From Deinococcus radiotolerans (GTDB taxonomy: Bacteria > Deinococcota > Deinococci > Deinococcales > Deinococcaceae), in contig NZ_BMPE01000004.1 in assembly GCF_014647435.1 (NCBI RefSeq), positions 124,001-188,000 of the forward strand: a DNA stretch of 64,000 bases, written 5' to 3'. Within the stretch, counting starts at the first letter, position 1. Each line of letters begins with the position of its first letter. Position numbers and translations under genes: made by a program. The notes beneath the pieces were generated by a model. That model made no database searches, was not told the DNA's origin, and saw only the letters and a list, made by a program, of their open reading frames with translations. This document shows, in pieces, positions 1-8,132 of the stretch.

Positions 1-2
1 AG

Positions 3-116
3 TTCAGCCTGCGCACCAGCCTGCTCAGCTGGTCGGCCAACGGCACGCAGCTGATGGTCGGGGCCGGTCAGCAGGGCCAGCCGGGCAGCGTCAGCGTGTA
101 CGACGTGAAACGCTGA
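3..116 (+). CDS. C-terminal end of a WD40-like beta-propeller protein (partial)
   Basis: The window opens inside a gene. The frame starting at base 3 runs to a TGA at 114-116 and gives about 37 residues. They contain a pattern like the last blade of a propeller: a 'LSWSANG' turn, a short strand, then 'GSVSVYDV'. This resembles the 'WSpDG...vwDv' signature of WD40 or TolB-type repeats. Such proteins are usually scaffolds or secreted propellers, but the rest of the gene is outside the window, so function cannot be given. A strong hairpin follows 16 bp after the stop. Confidence 0.55.
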   Translation, partial: FSLRTSLLSWSANGTQLMVGAGQQGQPGSVSVYDVKR

Positions 117-132
117 ACCTCAGTTCCTGAAA

Positions 133-170
133 GCGAGAGGCGGCCCCGTCGCAACGGGGTCGCCTCTCGC
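133..170 (+). terminator. Strong hairpin terminator after the propeller gene
   Basis: GCGAGAGGCG pairs with CGCCTCTCGC, and an inner CCCCGT pairs with ACGGGG, giving a long near-perfect stem with a 4-nt loop. There is no T tract. Its outer arm (GCGAGAGGCGGCCCC) is the same as that of the hairpin after parB at 51306-51341, so this is a re-used terminator type. Confidence 0.75.
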
Positions 171-244
171 CGCATAGCCTTGACCGGGCCTGCATACCGC
201 GCTATAGTTTTGTACATCACCGCCCAAGAGGCGGCTTTTTTATT
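171..244 (+). repeat. Promoter-terminator repeat, copy 1
   Basis: TTGACC (180-185), a 17-bp spacer and TATAGT (203-208) form a consensus sigma-70 promoter. Only 11 nt later comes an intrinsic terminator: CCGCC (220-224), loop CAAGA, GGCGG (230-234), then six Ts. A start near 215 would give an RNA of under 30 nt that is essentially the terminator hairpin. The 74-bp unit recurs at 14700-14773 with about six differences, none in the promoter hexamers or the terminator. The stop codon of the leftward gene at 240 lies in the T tract. Confidence 0.8.
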
Positions 245-736
245 TTCCCGCCTTCTTCTTCGGTGGAGCGAACTGCTCGGCTCCTCCTGCCGCTGCGAAC
301 GCCGCGCGCAGCTCGTCCAGGGGCTGCTCCGGTCGGCTGACCGGGTCACCGGGAAGGGTCTTCGCGTAAACCTCCAGCGCGTCCGGGTAACCGTCGCCGT
401 CCGCGTCGCTATCGGCCTGAAGGAGGGTGTACAGCGCCTGCGGGAAGGTCAGGTGCCGTCCCGCCTTCGCCTCGCTCGCGAAGGTCGCCTGGATGGCCTG
501 CCCGAACGGGTTCCAGGGCGCGCCGCCGTCCACGTTCACGTGGCAGTACGTGCAGGGCATCACGCGGCGGTCCAGATCCCACAGCTCATTCCCTTCGGTC
601 AGGTGCAGCTGCGGCGCGGCCTGGAGCCGGTAGCGGGGCATCGCCTCGGCCGAGCGCACCAGCAGCGGCGAGAGCAGCACCAGACCCGCCAGGGTCAGCC
701 CGACCCCCTTCATTCGGGCGCCGCGCACGCCGGACT

Positions 737-740
<4 letters not shown>
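240..740 (-). CDS. Exported protein with one CxxCH haem-type motif and a calcium-loop-like segment
   Basis: 166 residues with an N-terminal signal sequence (hydrophobic stretch about residues 12-26, cut after AEA). A single 'CTYCH' at about residues 62-66 could bind a c-type haem. A Asp-rich '[11 protein letters not shown]' at about 112-122 resembles a thrombospondin type-3 or EF-hand calcium loop. It is the last gene of the sigma-factor operon. Its GTG start overlaps the DUF1501 stop (GTGA), so translation is probably coupled; an internal ATG at 713 would also leave a signal peptide. The likely role is a periplasmic or envelope electron-transfer or structural protein. No named family is recognised and the Lys-rich tail (PPKKKAGK) is unusual. 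Confidence 0.7.
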
Positions 741-1909
<1,169 letters not shown>

Positions 1910-1928
1910 GGGGCACTCCTCCGGGGGG

Positions 1929-3194
1929 TCAGGCGAGCTGGAATTCGGGGCTGATCAGGCTCAGGTACGTGCGCTGGCGGCCCTTGAGGCTGCTCAGGAG
2001 CACCGCGCCCGCCGGGCGTTCCTGGCCGGTCAGGGCCAGCAGGCTGGGCGGGGTGTCGAGGTTGGGGGCCTTGGAGCCCATGGTCAATGCGGCGGCGACC
2101 TGCATGCGCAGCAGTAGGGTGGTGTCGTTGATCCACTCGCGGCCGCCGTCCCAGCCCTTGACGGTGTCGGGTTCCAGCAGCACCTGTCCCATGCGCCCGG
2201 CGGTGCCGGCGAGGTTCAGCAGGGAGCGCGCGTCGATCTTCGGCTGGCCCAGCGTACGGATACCGCCCACCAGGAACTCAATGGGCGAGCGGATGATGCG
2301 CGAGCGGCTGGCGTAGAAGGCCTCACTGGCGAGCAGTTCGGTCAGGACGGCCATGACGTCGCCCTTCGTGCGGGTCCAGGTCTCGGCGCTGCTCTTCACG
2401 GCCGCGTCGTCCGGGGTGTCGGCCAGGAACGCGCGGTGCAGTTTGCGGCTCACGAAGGTGGCCGTGGTGGGCTGCGAGGTGGCGATCCGGATGATGTCCT
2501 CGCCCTTCAGGGCGCCGCTCTGGCCCAGGTACGTCTTCTTCCCGTCGTCGTGCTGCTGCGGCTGGTACACGAAGCGCGGCTGCTCGAGGTACTGCTTGTT
2601 GCCGCGCCCACCCTGGAAAGTCCAGCCGGTCAGGGCGCGTGCCCCCTCGCGAACGTCGTTTTCCGTGTACGCACCGATGCCGGTCGTGAAGAGTTCCAGC
2701 AGTTCCCGGCTGAAGTTCTCGTTCGGTTTGCCCTTGCGGTTCTGGTCGTTGTCGAGGTACCGGAGCATGGCCGGGGACTGCGCGACCTCCAGCGTGAACC
2801 GTTCGAAGGACCGCGTGGCGGCGTGGCGGCGCAGCAGGTTCAGGTAGTCCACCACGGCGGGCACGTTGCGGACCTTGTCGGTGGCGATCACGAAGTGGTT
2901 GCTCCAGGTCAGGGCCAGTTTCTCGCGCAGCGGGTGCGGGCCGTACGCAAGTTCGTACAGCCACGCGCCGCGCCCGAGTTGCAGGGCCGCGCCGGGCGTC
3001 GCGCCCTGCAGGGGATCAAACGGGTTGCCGGGCGCGACGCTCTGATCGAAGGTCAGTGCTGCGCGGGCCACGTCCTGGGCTTTCTGGCCGACCAGGGCGC
3101 GGATCTGCTCGTCGGTCGCGCCGAAGGCGGTGCGGCGCAGGAAGTGCGCGGCGTCCTCGGCGGTCAGGGGGCGGGACAGGGGGGTCAGGGGCAT
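1929..3194 (-). CDS. DUF1800 family protein
   Basis: 421 residues with the family's hallmarks: '[15 protein letters not shown]' at the N-terminus, 'LTWSNHFV' (about 108), '[36 protein letters not shown]' spread over about 157-193, and 'WDGGREWIN' near the end. No clear signal peptide is visible, unlike its partner. The ATG has a good AAGGAG site six bases upstream. It follows the RseB-like gene by 24 bp, and a second copy of the ECF-type promoter (3226-3255) reads directly into it. DUF1800 pairs with DUF1501 in many genomes; no reaction has been assigned. Confidence 0.88.
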   Translation of the reverse strand: MPLTPLSRPLTAEDAAHFLRRTAFGATDEQIRALVGQKAQDVARAALTFDQSVAPGNPFDPLQGATPGAALQLGRGAWLYELAYGPHPLREKLALTWSNHFVIATDKVRNVPAVVDYLNLLRRHAATRSFERFTLEVAQSPAMLRYLDNDQNRKGKPNENFSRELLELFTTGIGAYTENDVREGARALTGWTFQGGRGNKQYLEQPRFVYQPQQHDDGKKTYLGQSGALKGEDIIRIATSQPTTATFVSRKLHRAFLADTPDDAAVKSSAETWTRTKGDVMAVLTELLASEAFYASRSRIIRSPIEFLVGGIRTLGQPKIDARSLLNLAGTAGRMGQVLLEPDTVKGWDGGREWINDTTLLLRMQVAAALTMGSKAPNLDTPPSLLALTGQERPAGAVLLSSLKGRQRTYLSLISPEFQLA

Positions 3195-3218
3195 GCGGAA
3201 CTCCTTGAAAGGGGGGCG

Positions 3219-3986
3219 TTATGGATTGGAGTCAGGAGAGGTCGAAAAAGTTCCCAGCGGGTCCGGGGTCGCGCTGCGCACCCCCGCCAGGGCCGCCTGG
3301 AGCGTCGGCTGCGGCAGGTTCCCGACCAGCCACACGAACACCTTCCCCACGCGGCGCGAGGTGACACCCGGCGCGGCCTTCACGTCCTGCGGGACGACAA
3401 CCAGCGTCAGGCCGTTCAGGCCGTCGGTCAGGGCGACCTCCAACCCCTGACCGCGCGGCTGCACACCCACGGGCGTAAACCCCGGCGGGAGTTTCAGGCC
3501 CGGCAGGGCGCGGGTCAGGGCGGCGCGCAGGCCCTCGGGCGCGGCGGGCGGGGCCGGGCGAGTCACGCGGGCTGGACTGGGCTGCACGCGGGTCAGGGCA
3601 GCGCGGCGGGCCAGCGTGCCGTCCGCTCCGCGCTCCTCGAAGGCGAGCGGCACGTTCCACTTCAGGTCCACCCACAGCGTCCAGCGCGCCGCGTCCCCGA
3701 CCTTCGGGGTCAGCGTGAAGCGCGCCGCGTCGCGCCCGGCGACCTGCTCGGTGCCGGTGCGGGTCACGCTGAAGTTCTTCGTCAGCAGCGCGGGCCGTAC
3801 CGTCAGGGCGGGCAGCTGCGCGGCGGCGCGGGTGGGGGTGGCGCGCGGGGGGAACAGCACGGTCACCTCGGCCTGCCCGCGCGCCACCTGCGTGCGGGCC
3901 TGCTTCAGGGCGGCCTGCACGTCCTCCAGATCGCCCGCGTGCGCGGTGCCCAGCGTCAGCAGCAGCAGGGTCAGGCGGCGCCTCAC
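3219..3986 (-). CDS. RseB/MucB-like sigma-factor regulatory protein, exported
   Basis: 255 residues from a GTG that overlaps the anti-sigma stop (GTGA). The N-terminus '[17 protein letters not shown]' is a signal peptide. The middle part ('[13 protein letters not shown] ... [19 protein letters not shown]', about 85-130) resembles the LolA-like N-domain of RseB, and the end ('[10 protein letters not shown] ... [15 protein letters not shown]', about 175-205) resembles the RseB C-domain. RseB proteins sit in the periplasm, sense envelope signals and protect the anti-sigma factor from proteolysis. Position directly after sigma and anti-sigma supports this. The assignment rests on pattern and context. 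Confidence 0.7.
   Translation of the reverse strand: MRRRLTLLLLTLGTAHAGDLEDVQAALKQARTQVARGQAEVTVLFPPRATPTRAAAQLPALTVRPALLTKNFSVTRTGTEQVAGRDAARFTLTPKVGDAARWTLWVDLKWNVPLAFEERGADGTLARRAALTRVQPSPARVTRPAPPAAPEGLRAALTRALPGLKLPPGFTPVGVQPRGQGLEVALTDGLNGLTLVVVPQDVKAAPGVTSRRVGKVFVWLVGNLPQPTLQAALAGVRSATPDPLGTFSTSPDSNP
3226..3255 (-). promoter_or_regulatory. ECF-type promoter 2, reading into DUF1800
   Basis: On the minus strand GGGAACTTTTTCG (3255-3243) is followed after 12 nt by TCCAA (3230-3226). The 13-nt block is identical, and the spacing to TC(T/C)AA is identical, to the promoter before the sigma-factor gene at 4833-4862. GGAAC is the usual -35 core of ECF promoters. It lies inside the 3' end of the RseB-like gene, about 30 bp before the DUF1800 start. 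Confidence 0.7.
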
Positions 3987-4273
3987 CAGTCGGCTCCCCA
4001 CGCGCTCTGATAGGCGTCGTACGCGGCGCTGCTGGGCAGCGGGCCGGCCCGCTGCGTGGCGGGGCGCAGCACGGTCAGGCCCGCCACCAGGGCTGCCGAG
4101 GCAAGTGCGCCGGTCAGCCACCCCGCGCGGCTGCGGGTGCGGGCGGCGCGGCGGCGGGTCAGGAAGCGGTCGGCGGCGCCCACGTCGGCGGGGGTCAGCT
4201 GGCGGGCCTGCGCGAGCAGGGTGTCGAGGTCGTCATATTCATCGGTGTATTCACTGGGGTCGTGGTGGATCAT
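3983..4273 (-). CDS. Anti-sigma factor (single-pass membrane protein)
   Basis: 96 residues: an acidic cytoplasmic N-part (about 1-48), one membrane helix ([18 protein letters not shown], about 52-69) and a short external tail. It lacks Cys residues, so it is not a zinc-type (ZAS) anti-sigma factor. ATGA overlap with the sigma gene and GTGA overlap with the RseB-like gene show a tightly coupled trio. The expected role is to hold the ECF sigma factor at the membrane until an envelope signal releases it. It is called from topology and context, since these proteins are poorly conserved. Confidence 0.72.
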   Translation of the reverse strand: MIHHDPSEYTDEYDDLDTLLAQARQLTPADVGAADRFLTRRRAARTRSRAGWLTGALASAALVAGLTVLRPATQRAGPLPSSAAYDAYQSAWGADW

Positions 4274-4824
4274 GGGGTCACTCCGACGCGGGTGAGCAGG
4301 GCGCGCAGGGCCGCGCGGCCCCGGTTGATGCGGCTCTTCACAGTGCCGAGTTCCGCGCCGGTCAGCGCGGCGATCTCGGCGTATTCCAGGCCCGACAGTT
4401 CGCGCAGGGCGACCGCCTCGCGCTGGTCGGGCGGCAGCTGCGCCAGCGCCCGGGCCAGGCGGTCGCGGACCTGCGCCTGCTCGCCCGCGCGGGCCGGGTT
4501 GTGCGGCGCGTGGGGTTCCGGGGTATCCGAGAGCGGCACCGCCTGCCGCGCGCCGAGGGCCCTGTGGCAGGCGTTCAGGGTGATGCGGTGCAGCCAGGTG
4601 CTCAGGCTCGCCTCGCCCCGGAAGCCTTTCAGGGCCTTATGCGCGGCGATGAACACCTCCTGCACGATGTCGTCCGCCGCGCCCGGCCCCACGAGGCTGG
4701 CGGCGAGGCGGTGCACCTGCGGCGCGTGCGTTCTCACGAGCGCCTCGAAGGCCCGCTCGTCCCGCGCGGCCAGGCGCGCGAGATGCAGGTCGGACAGAGT
4801 GTCGTGCGGATCATTCAAGGGCAC
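4270..4824 (-). CDS. ECF-family RNA polymerase sigma factor
   Basis: 184 residues with both ECF regions. Sigma-2 includes '[18 protein letters not shown]' and '[14 protein letters not shown]' (about 52-90). Sigma-4 includes '[17 protein letters not shown]' and the helix-turn-helix '[19 protein letters not shown]' (about 132-168). The start is GTG; an out-of-frame ATG lies just upstream. It heads the operon running to base 240. A GGGAAC...TCTAA promoter only about 10 bp before the GTG suggests autoregulation and a leaderless or nearly leaderless mRNA. Confidence 0.92.
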   Translation of the reverse strand: MPLNDPHDTLSDLHLARLAARDERAFEALVRTHAPQVHRLAASLVGPGAADDIVQEVFIAAHKALKGFRGEASLSTWLHRITLNACHRALGARQAVPLSDTPEPHAPHNPARAGEQAQVRDRLARALAQLPPDQREAVALRELSGLEYAEIAALTGAELGTVKSRINRGRAALRALLTRVGVTP

Positions 4825-4832
4825 CTCATACC

Positions 4833-4862
4833 TTAGAGGAGGCCAGCCACGAAAAAGTTCCC
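4833..4862 (-). promoter_or_regulatory. ECF-type promoter 1, before the sigma-factor gene
   Basis: Minus strand: GGGAACTTTTTCG (4862-4850), 12 nt, TCTAA (4837-4833); the GTG start begins at 4824. The match in sequence and spacing to 3226-3255 marks both as probable targets of the sigma factor encoded here. The predicted transcription start falls almost on the start codon. Confidence 0.7.
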
Positions 4863-4889
4863 ATCTGCGGTGCCGCTACACTGGGCGGC

Positions 4890-5552
4890 ATGACCGGCCG
4901 TTCCCTGTCCCGCTCGGCGGAGGATTACCTGAAGCACCTGTACACGCTGGGGCAGGCGGGCAAGGTGAACACCCAGGCTCTGGCGGCGGCGCTGGAGGTT
5001 GCGCCCGCCAGCGTGACCGGCATGCTGCGCAAGCTGACCGAGCAGGGCCTCGTGTCGCACGCGCCGTACCAGGGCGCGCAGCTGACCGCCGAGGGCGAAC
5101 GGGTCGCGCTGGAGGTCCTGCGCCACCACCGGCTGCTGGAACTGTTCCTGCACCGCGCGCTGGGCGTCCCGCTGGACGAGGTGCACGAGGAAGCCGAGCG
5201 GCTGGAACACGCCCTGAGCGAGCGGCTGGAGGCCCGCATCGCGGCGTGGCTGGGCGACCCCACGCACGACCCGCACGGCGACCCGATCCCCACCCTGGAC
5301 GGCGAGCTGCCGCACCAGCCGCAGCGCCGTCTGTCGCAGCTGGCGCCTGGCGACACCGCGACCGTGGCGCGCGTCCCGGACGGGGACGCCGATCAGCTGC
5401 GGGCCATGATGGCCGCCGGGCTCACGCCGGGCGCGCCGCTGCGGCTGGACGCCGTGGACGCCGCGCTGGGCACCCTAACCGTCTGGGCGACCGACCACAC
5501 CCTGACCCTCTCGCTGGGTGTCGCCGCGCAGATCCACGTGCAGACGACCTGA
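4890..5552 (+). CDS. DtxR/MntR-family metal-dependent transcriptional repressor
   Basis: 220 residues in the standard three-part layout: winged helix with '[12 protein letters not shown]' and recognition region '[16 protein letters not shown]' (about 8-60), metal-binding dimer domain with '[15 protein letters not shown] ... [14 protein letters not shown]' (about 77-112), and a C-terminal SH3-like/FeoA domain ('[15 protein letters not shown]', about 148-218). His and Glu at the expected metal sites (E100, H98, H106 region) are present. It should bind Mn or Fe and repress uptake genes; Mn control is central to Deinococcus oxidative resistance. TACACT (4877-4882) lies 7 nt before the ATG, indicating a leaderless transcript. 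It is divergent from the sigma-factor operon. Confidence 0.9.
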   Translation: MTGRSLSRSAEDYLKHLYTLGQAGKVNTQALAAALEVAPASVTGMLRKLTEQGLVSHAPYQGAQLTAEGERVALEVLRHHRLLELFLHRALGVPLDEVHEEAERLEHALSERLEARIAAWLGDPTHDPHGDPIPTLDGELPHQPQRRLSQLAPGDTATVARVPDGDADQLRAMMAAGLTPGAPLRLDAVDAALGTLTVWATDHTLTLSLGVAAQIHVQTT

Positions 5553-5677
5553 TGCGGATGCCGTCTGTTTCGTCGACCACCCGGGACAGCGCCGGGTGGT
5601 CGACTCCACGCCCGGCATCCGCTTTCCTCCCACTCGCCTCCGCTCGGATGAAACGGTTTGGACAAACCGCTCCATCG
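5553..5677 (-). ncRNA. Structured repeat element, copy 1
   Basis: Read on the minus strand. First comes a hairpin (arms 5664-5676 and 5647-5659, two G-U pairs), then a purine-rich linker. Next is a 10-bp outer stem GCGGATGCCG/CGGCATCCGC (5613-5622 with 5554-5563). It encloses an 8+8-nt internal loop GGCGTGGA/GAAACAGA and a perfect 13-bp inner stem with a 7-nt loop (5592-5604 with 5572-5584). Copies at 22361-22483 and 42197-42329 keep the loop sequences and change the stems with pairing preserved. It fills the gap between the mntR-like gene and cobS; its tail carries the cobS ribosome site region. Confidence 0.75.
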
Positions 5678-5688
5678 GAGGGGGCCTG

Positions 5689-6405
5689 ATGCGCGATCAG
5701 CTGCGCGCGGCGCATCTGGCGCTGACGTTCCTGACGACCCTGCCCCTGCCGCATATCAAGGAGATACGCGACGGGGACTTCGCGCGGGCGAGTGCGTACT
5801 ACCCGCTGGCCGGGTACACGGTGGGCGGCGCCGTGGCGCTGCTGCTGTGGCTGGACGTGCCACTGCCCGGCGGGGTGATCGCCGCGCTGGGCGTGGGCGC
5901 GTGGCTGCTGCTGACCGGCATGCTGCACTTCGACGGGCTGGTGGACAGCGCCGACGCCCTGTTCGCCATGAAGACGCCCGCCGAGCGGCTGGTGATCCTG
6001 CGCGACGTGCACATGGGCGCGTTCGGATTGGCGACGGGGGGCCTCTATCTGCTGCTGCTCTGGACCCTGCTGTCGGCGCCCATCCCCCCGCTGGCGCCGC
6101 TGGTGGCTGCGGTGGCCGCGCGGACGCTGCTGCTGATCCCCATGAACACCTACCCGGCGGCGCGCGCCGAGAGCCTGGGCGCCCGCTCGCGCGAGGGCCG
6201 CCTCTGGGCGGCGGCGCTGATCGCCGCGCCGACCCTGCTGATCCCCGGCGCGTGGGCGGCGTGGCTGGCGGCGCTGATCGGCGCGCTTCTGGTCGCGGCG
6301 TTCGCGGCGCGGCGGCTGGGCGGCGGCCTGAACGGCGACACGTACGGGATGATCGTCGTGACGGCGGAACTGCTCGCGCTGGGCGCGTTCGCCTGGGGCC
6401 GCTGA
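5689..6405 (+). CDS. cobS: Adenosylcobinamide-GDP ribazoletransferase (cobalamin-5'-phosphate synthase)
   Basis: 238 residues from the ATG at 5689, which has a GGAGGGGG site; the upstream in-frame ATG lies in the repeat element and is not used here. The family signature '[13 protein letters not shown]' (about 82-94) is present, with '[11 protein letters not shown]' before it and 'RDVHMGAFG' after it. Six or so hydrophobic segments fit an integral membrane enzyme. It joins adenosylcobinamide-GDP and alpha-ribazole(-phosphate) late in B12 assembly. It is followed 4 bp later by a cobC-like phosphatase and then cobT, forming a lower-ligand assembly operon. Confidence 0.93.
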   Translation: MRDQLRAAHLALTFLTTLPLPHIKEIRDGDFARASAYYPLAGYTVGGAVALLLWLDVPLPGGVIAALGVGAWLLLTGMLHFDGLVDSADALFAMKTPAERLVILRDVHMGAFGLATGGLYLLLLWTLLSAPIPPLAPLVAAVAARTLLLIPMNTYPAARAESLGARSREGRLWAAALIAAPTLLIPGAWAAWLAALIGALLVAAFAARRLGGGLNGDTYGMIVVTAELLALGAFAWGR

Positions 6406-6408
6406 GCC

Positions 6409-6981
6409 GTGCCGGACGCCCTGACGCTGCACCTCGTGCGTCACGCGCCTACCCTCCCGAACGCGCAGCGCCGCTACCCGCACCCGCGCGAGGACGCGCC
6501 CCTCACGCCCGCCGGGGAGGCGCTGGCCCGCCGCCTCGACCTGCCCCGGCACGCGCTGGCGTTCACGTCTCCGCTGGGCCGCGCCCGGCAGACCGCGCGA
6601 CTGGCCGGATTCCCGGACGCCCTCCCCCACCCGGCGCTGGCCGAGGCAAGTTTTGGCGTGATGGCCGGGCACACCTGGGCCGAACTGGAAGCCGCGCACG
6701 GCGACGCGCCCCGCGCCTGGATCGAGGCATTGAGCGACCCCGCGAGTCCCCACGGCCCCCCCGGCGGCGACACCGGGCAGGGCTTCCACGCCCGCGTGCA
6801 GGGGTGGCTGGATACCCTCCCGGCGGGTGAGGTGGTGGCCTTCACGCACGCCGGGCCGCTGCTGGCCGCGCTGCGCCTGACCGTGAACCTCTCCGCAGTG
6901 GCCGCGCCGCCCGGTATGGTCGCCACCCTGCGCCGCGAAGCCGGACACTGGTGGCTGACGGCGCTGTGGCCGCCCGCCTGA
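6409..6981 (+). CDS. Histidine phosphatase, probable alpha-ribazole phosphatase (CobC-like)
   Basis: 190 residues from GTG. The catalytic 'LHLVRHAPT' motif (His about 11) and later '[12 protein letters not shown]' (Arg), a Glu in '[12 protein letters not shown]' and the second His in '[10 protein letters not shown]' (about 146) complete the phosphoglycerate-mutase-like site. In this position, between cobS and cobT, the natural substrate is alpha-ribazole-5'-phosphate or adenosylcobalamin-5'-phosphate. The family is broad, so the substrate is inferred from the neighbours. Confidence 0.8.
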   Translation: MPDALTLHLVRHAPTLPNAQRRYPHPREDAPLTPAGEALARRLDLPRHALAFTSPLGRARQTARLAGFPDALPHPALAEASFGVMAGHTWAELEAAHGDAPRAWIEALSDPASPHGPPGGDTGQGFHARVQGWLDTLPAGEVVAFTHAGPLLAALRLTVNLSAVAAPPGMVATLRREAGHWWLTALWPPA

Positions 6982-7000
6982 ACGGGCAGAATGCGCGCTG

Positions 7001-8068
7001 ATGCTTCCTGACCTGACGGCCCTCCTGACTGCCATCCAGCCTGCCGATGCCGACGCGATGGGGCGGGCGCGGGCGCGGCAGGCGCAGCTGACGAAACCGG
7101 CGGGCGCGCTGGGCGATCTGGAGGAGCTGTCGGTGCGGCTGGCGGGCGTGCTGGGCAGCGAGCGGCCTGATCCACGGGGCGTGGCGGTGATCGTGGCGGC
7201 GGGGGATCACGGGGTGGCGCGCGCGGGCGTGAGTGCGTACCCGCCCGAGGTGACCCCGGCGATGGTGGCGAACTTCCTGGCGGACACCCCGGCGGGGCCG
7301 GGTGGCGCGGCGGTGAACGCGCTGGCGCGGGCGGTGGGCGCGCGGGTGTACGTAATGGACGCCGGGGTGAACGCGGAGTTGCCCGAGCATCCGGCTCTAG
7401 TCCGGGCGGCCCTGCGGCGGGGCACGCACGACCTGAGCGTGCAGGCGGCCATGAGCGTGGACGAGGCGCAGGCGTTGATCCTGGCGGGCGCGGCGCTGGC
7501 CCGCCGGGCGATCGAGGACGGCGCGGTCGTCCTGATTCCGGGTGAGATGGGGATTGGGAACACCACCCCGGCGGCGGCCATCACGGCGCGGCTGCTGGGC
7601 CTGGACGCGGCGCAGGTGACGGGGCGCGGCACGGGCGTGGATGACGCGCGGCTGGCGCACAAGGTCGCGGTGATCCGCACGGCGCTGGAGCGCACGCCCA
7701 CCACGGACCCGCTGGAGGTGCTGGCCGAGTTCGGCGGCTTCGAGATCGCGGCGATGCTGGGCGTCATGCTCCAGGCCGCCGCCAGCCGCCGGGCGGTGAT
7801 CCTCGACGGCTTCGTGGAGGGCAGCGCGGCTCTGATCGGCGTGACCCTCGCCCCGCACCTGCGTGACTATCTGTTCCCCGCCGGGGAATGCGCCGAGATC
7901 GGGCACGCGGCGCAACTGGCGCACCTGGGCCTGAAGCCCATGTTCCACCTGAACCTGCGCCTGGGCGAGGGGACGGGCGGCGTGCTGGCCGCGCCGATCC
8001 TGCTGGGCGCGGCGGCCACCCTGCGGGAGATGCGGACCTTCGCGGAGGCGGGCGTGCCGGGCGCCTGA
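7001..8068 (+). CDS. cobT: Nicotinate-nucleotide--dimethylbenzimidazole phosphoribosyltransferase
   Basis: 355 residues, the usual CobT length. Seen motifs: 'ARQAQLTKPAGALGDLEELSVRLAG' spread over about 22-46, 'VAAGDHGVARAGVSAYP' (about 65-82), 'GEMGIGNTTPAAA' (about 181-193), 'GRGTGVDDARLAHK' and 'LGEGTGGVLAAPIL' near the end, which holds the catalytic Glu. It makes alpha-ribazole-5'-phosphate from DMB and nicotinate mononucleotide, supplying CobC and CobS encoded just upstream. It starts 19 bp after the phosphatase. Confidence 0.95.
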   Translation: MLPDLTALLTAIQPADADAMGRARARQAQLTKPAGALGDLEELSVRLAGVLGSERPDPRGVAVIVAAGDHGVARAGVSAYPPEVTPAMVANFLADTPAGPGGAAVNALARAVGARVYVMDAGVNAELPEHPALVRAALRRGTHDLSVQAAMSVDEAQALILAGAALARRAIEDGAVVLIPGEMGIGNTTPAAAITARLLGLDAAQVTGRGTGVDDARLAHKVAVIRTALERTPTTDPLEVLAEFGGFEIAAMLGVMLQAAASRRAVILDGFVEGSAALIGVTLAPHLRDYLFPAGECAEIGHAAQLAHLGLKPMFHLNLRLGEGTGGVLAAPILLGAAATLREMRTFAEAGVPGA

Positions 8069-8132
8069 CCCCTGCGGCGGTGCCCATGGCGGGGGTCTAG
8101 GCAACGTGTCTGACCTGAGGTTCAATAAGAAC

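Noticed and set aside
3616..4836. Long open frames on the plus strand opposite the sigma-factor operon, and similar long frames opposite most genes
   Set aside because: They are shadow frames caused by high GC and biased third positions; their translations are Arg/Ala/Gly-rich without protein-like motifs, while the opposite strand carries recognisable families.
5553..5677. Structured repeat copy 1 as a cobalamin riboswitch for cobS
   Set aside because: The same element precedes or neighbours unrelated genes (priA, EamA, E2), the conserved folding strand is opposite to cobS, and no B12-box sequence was seen.
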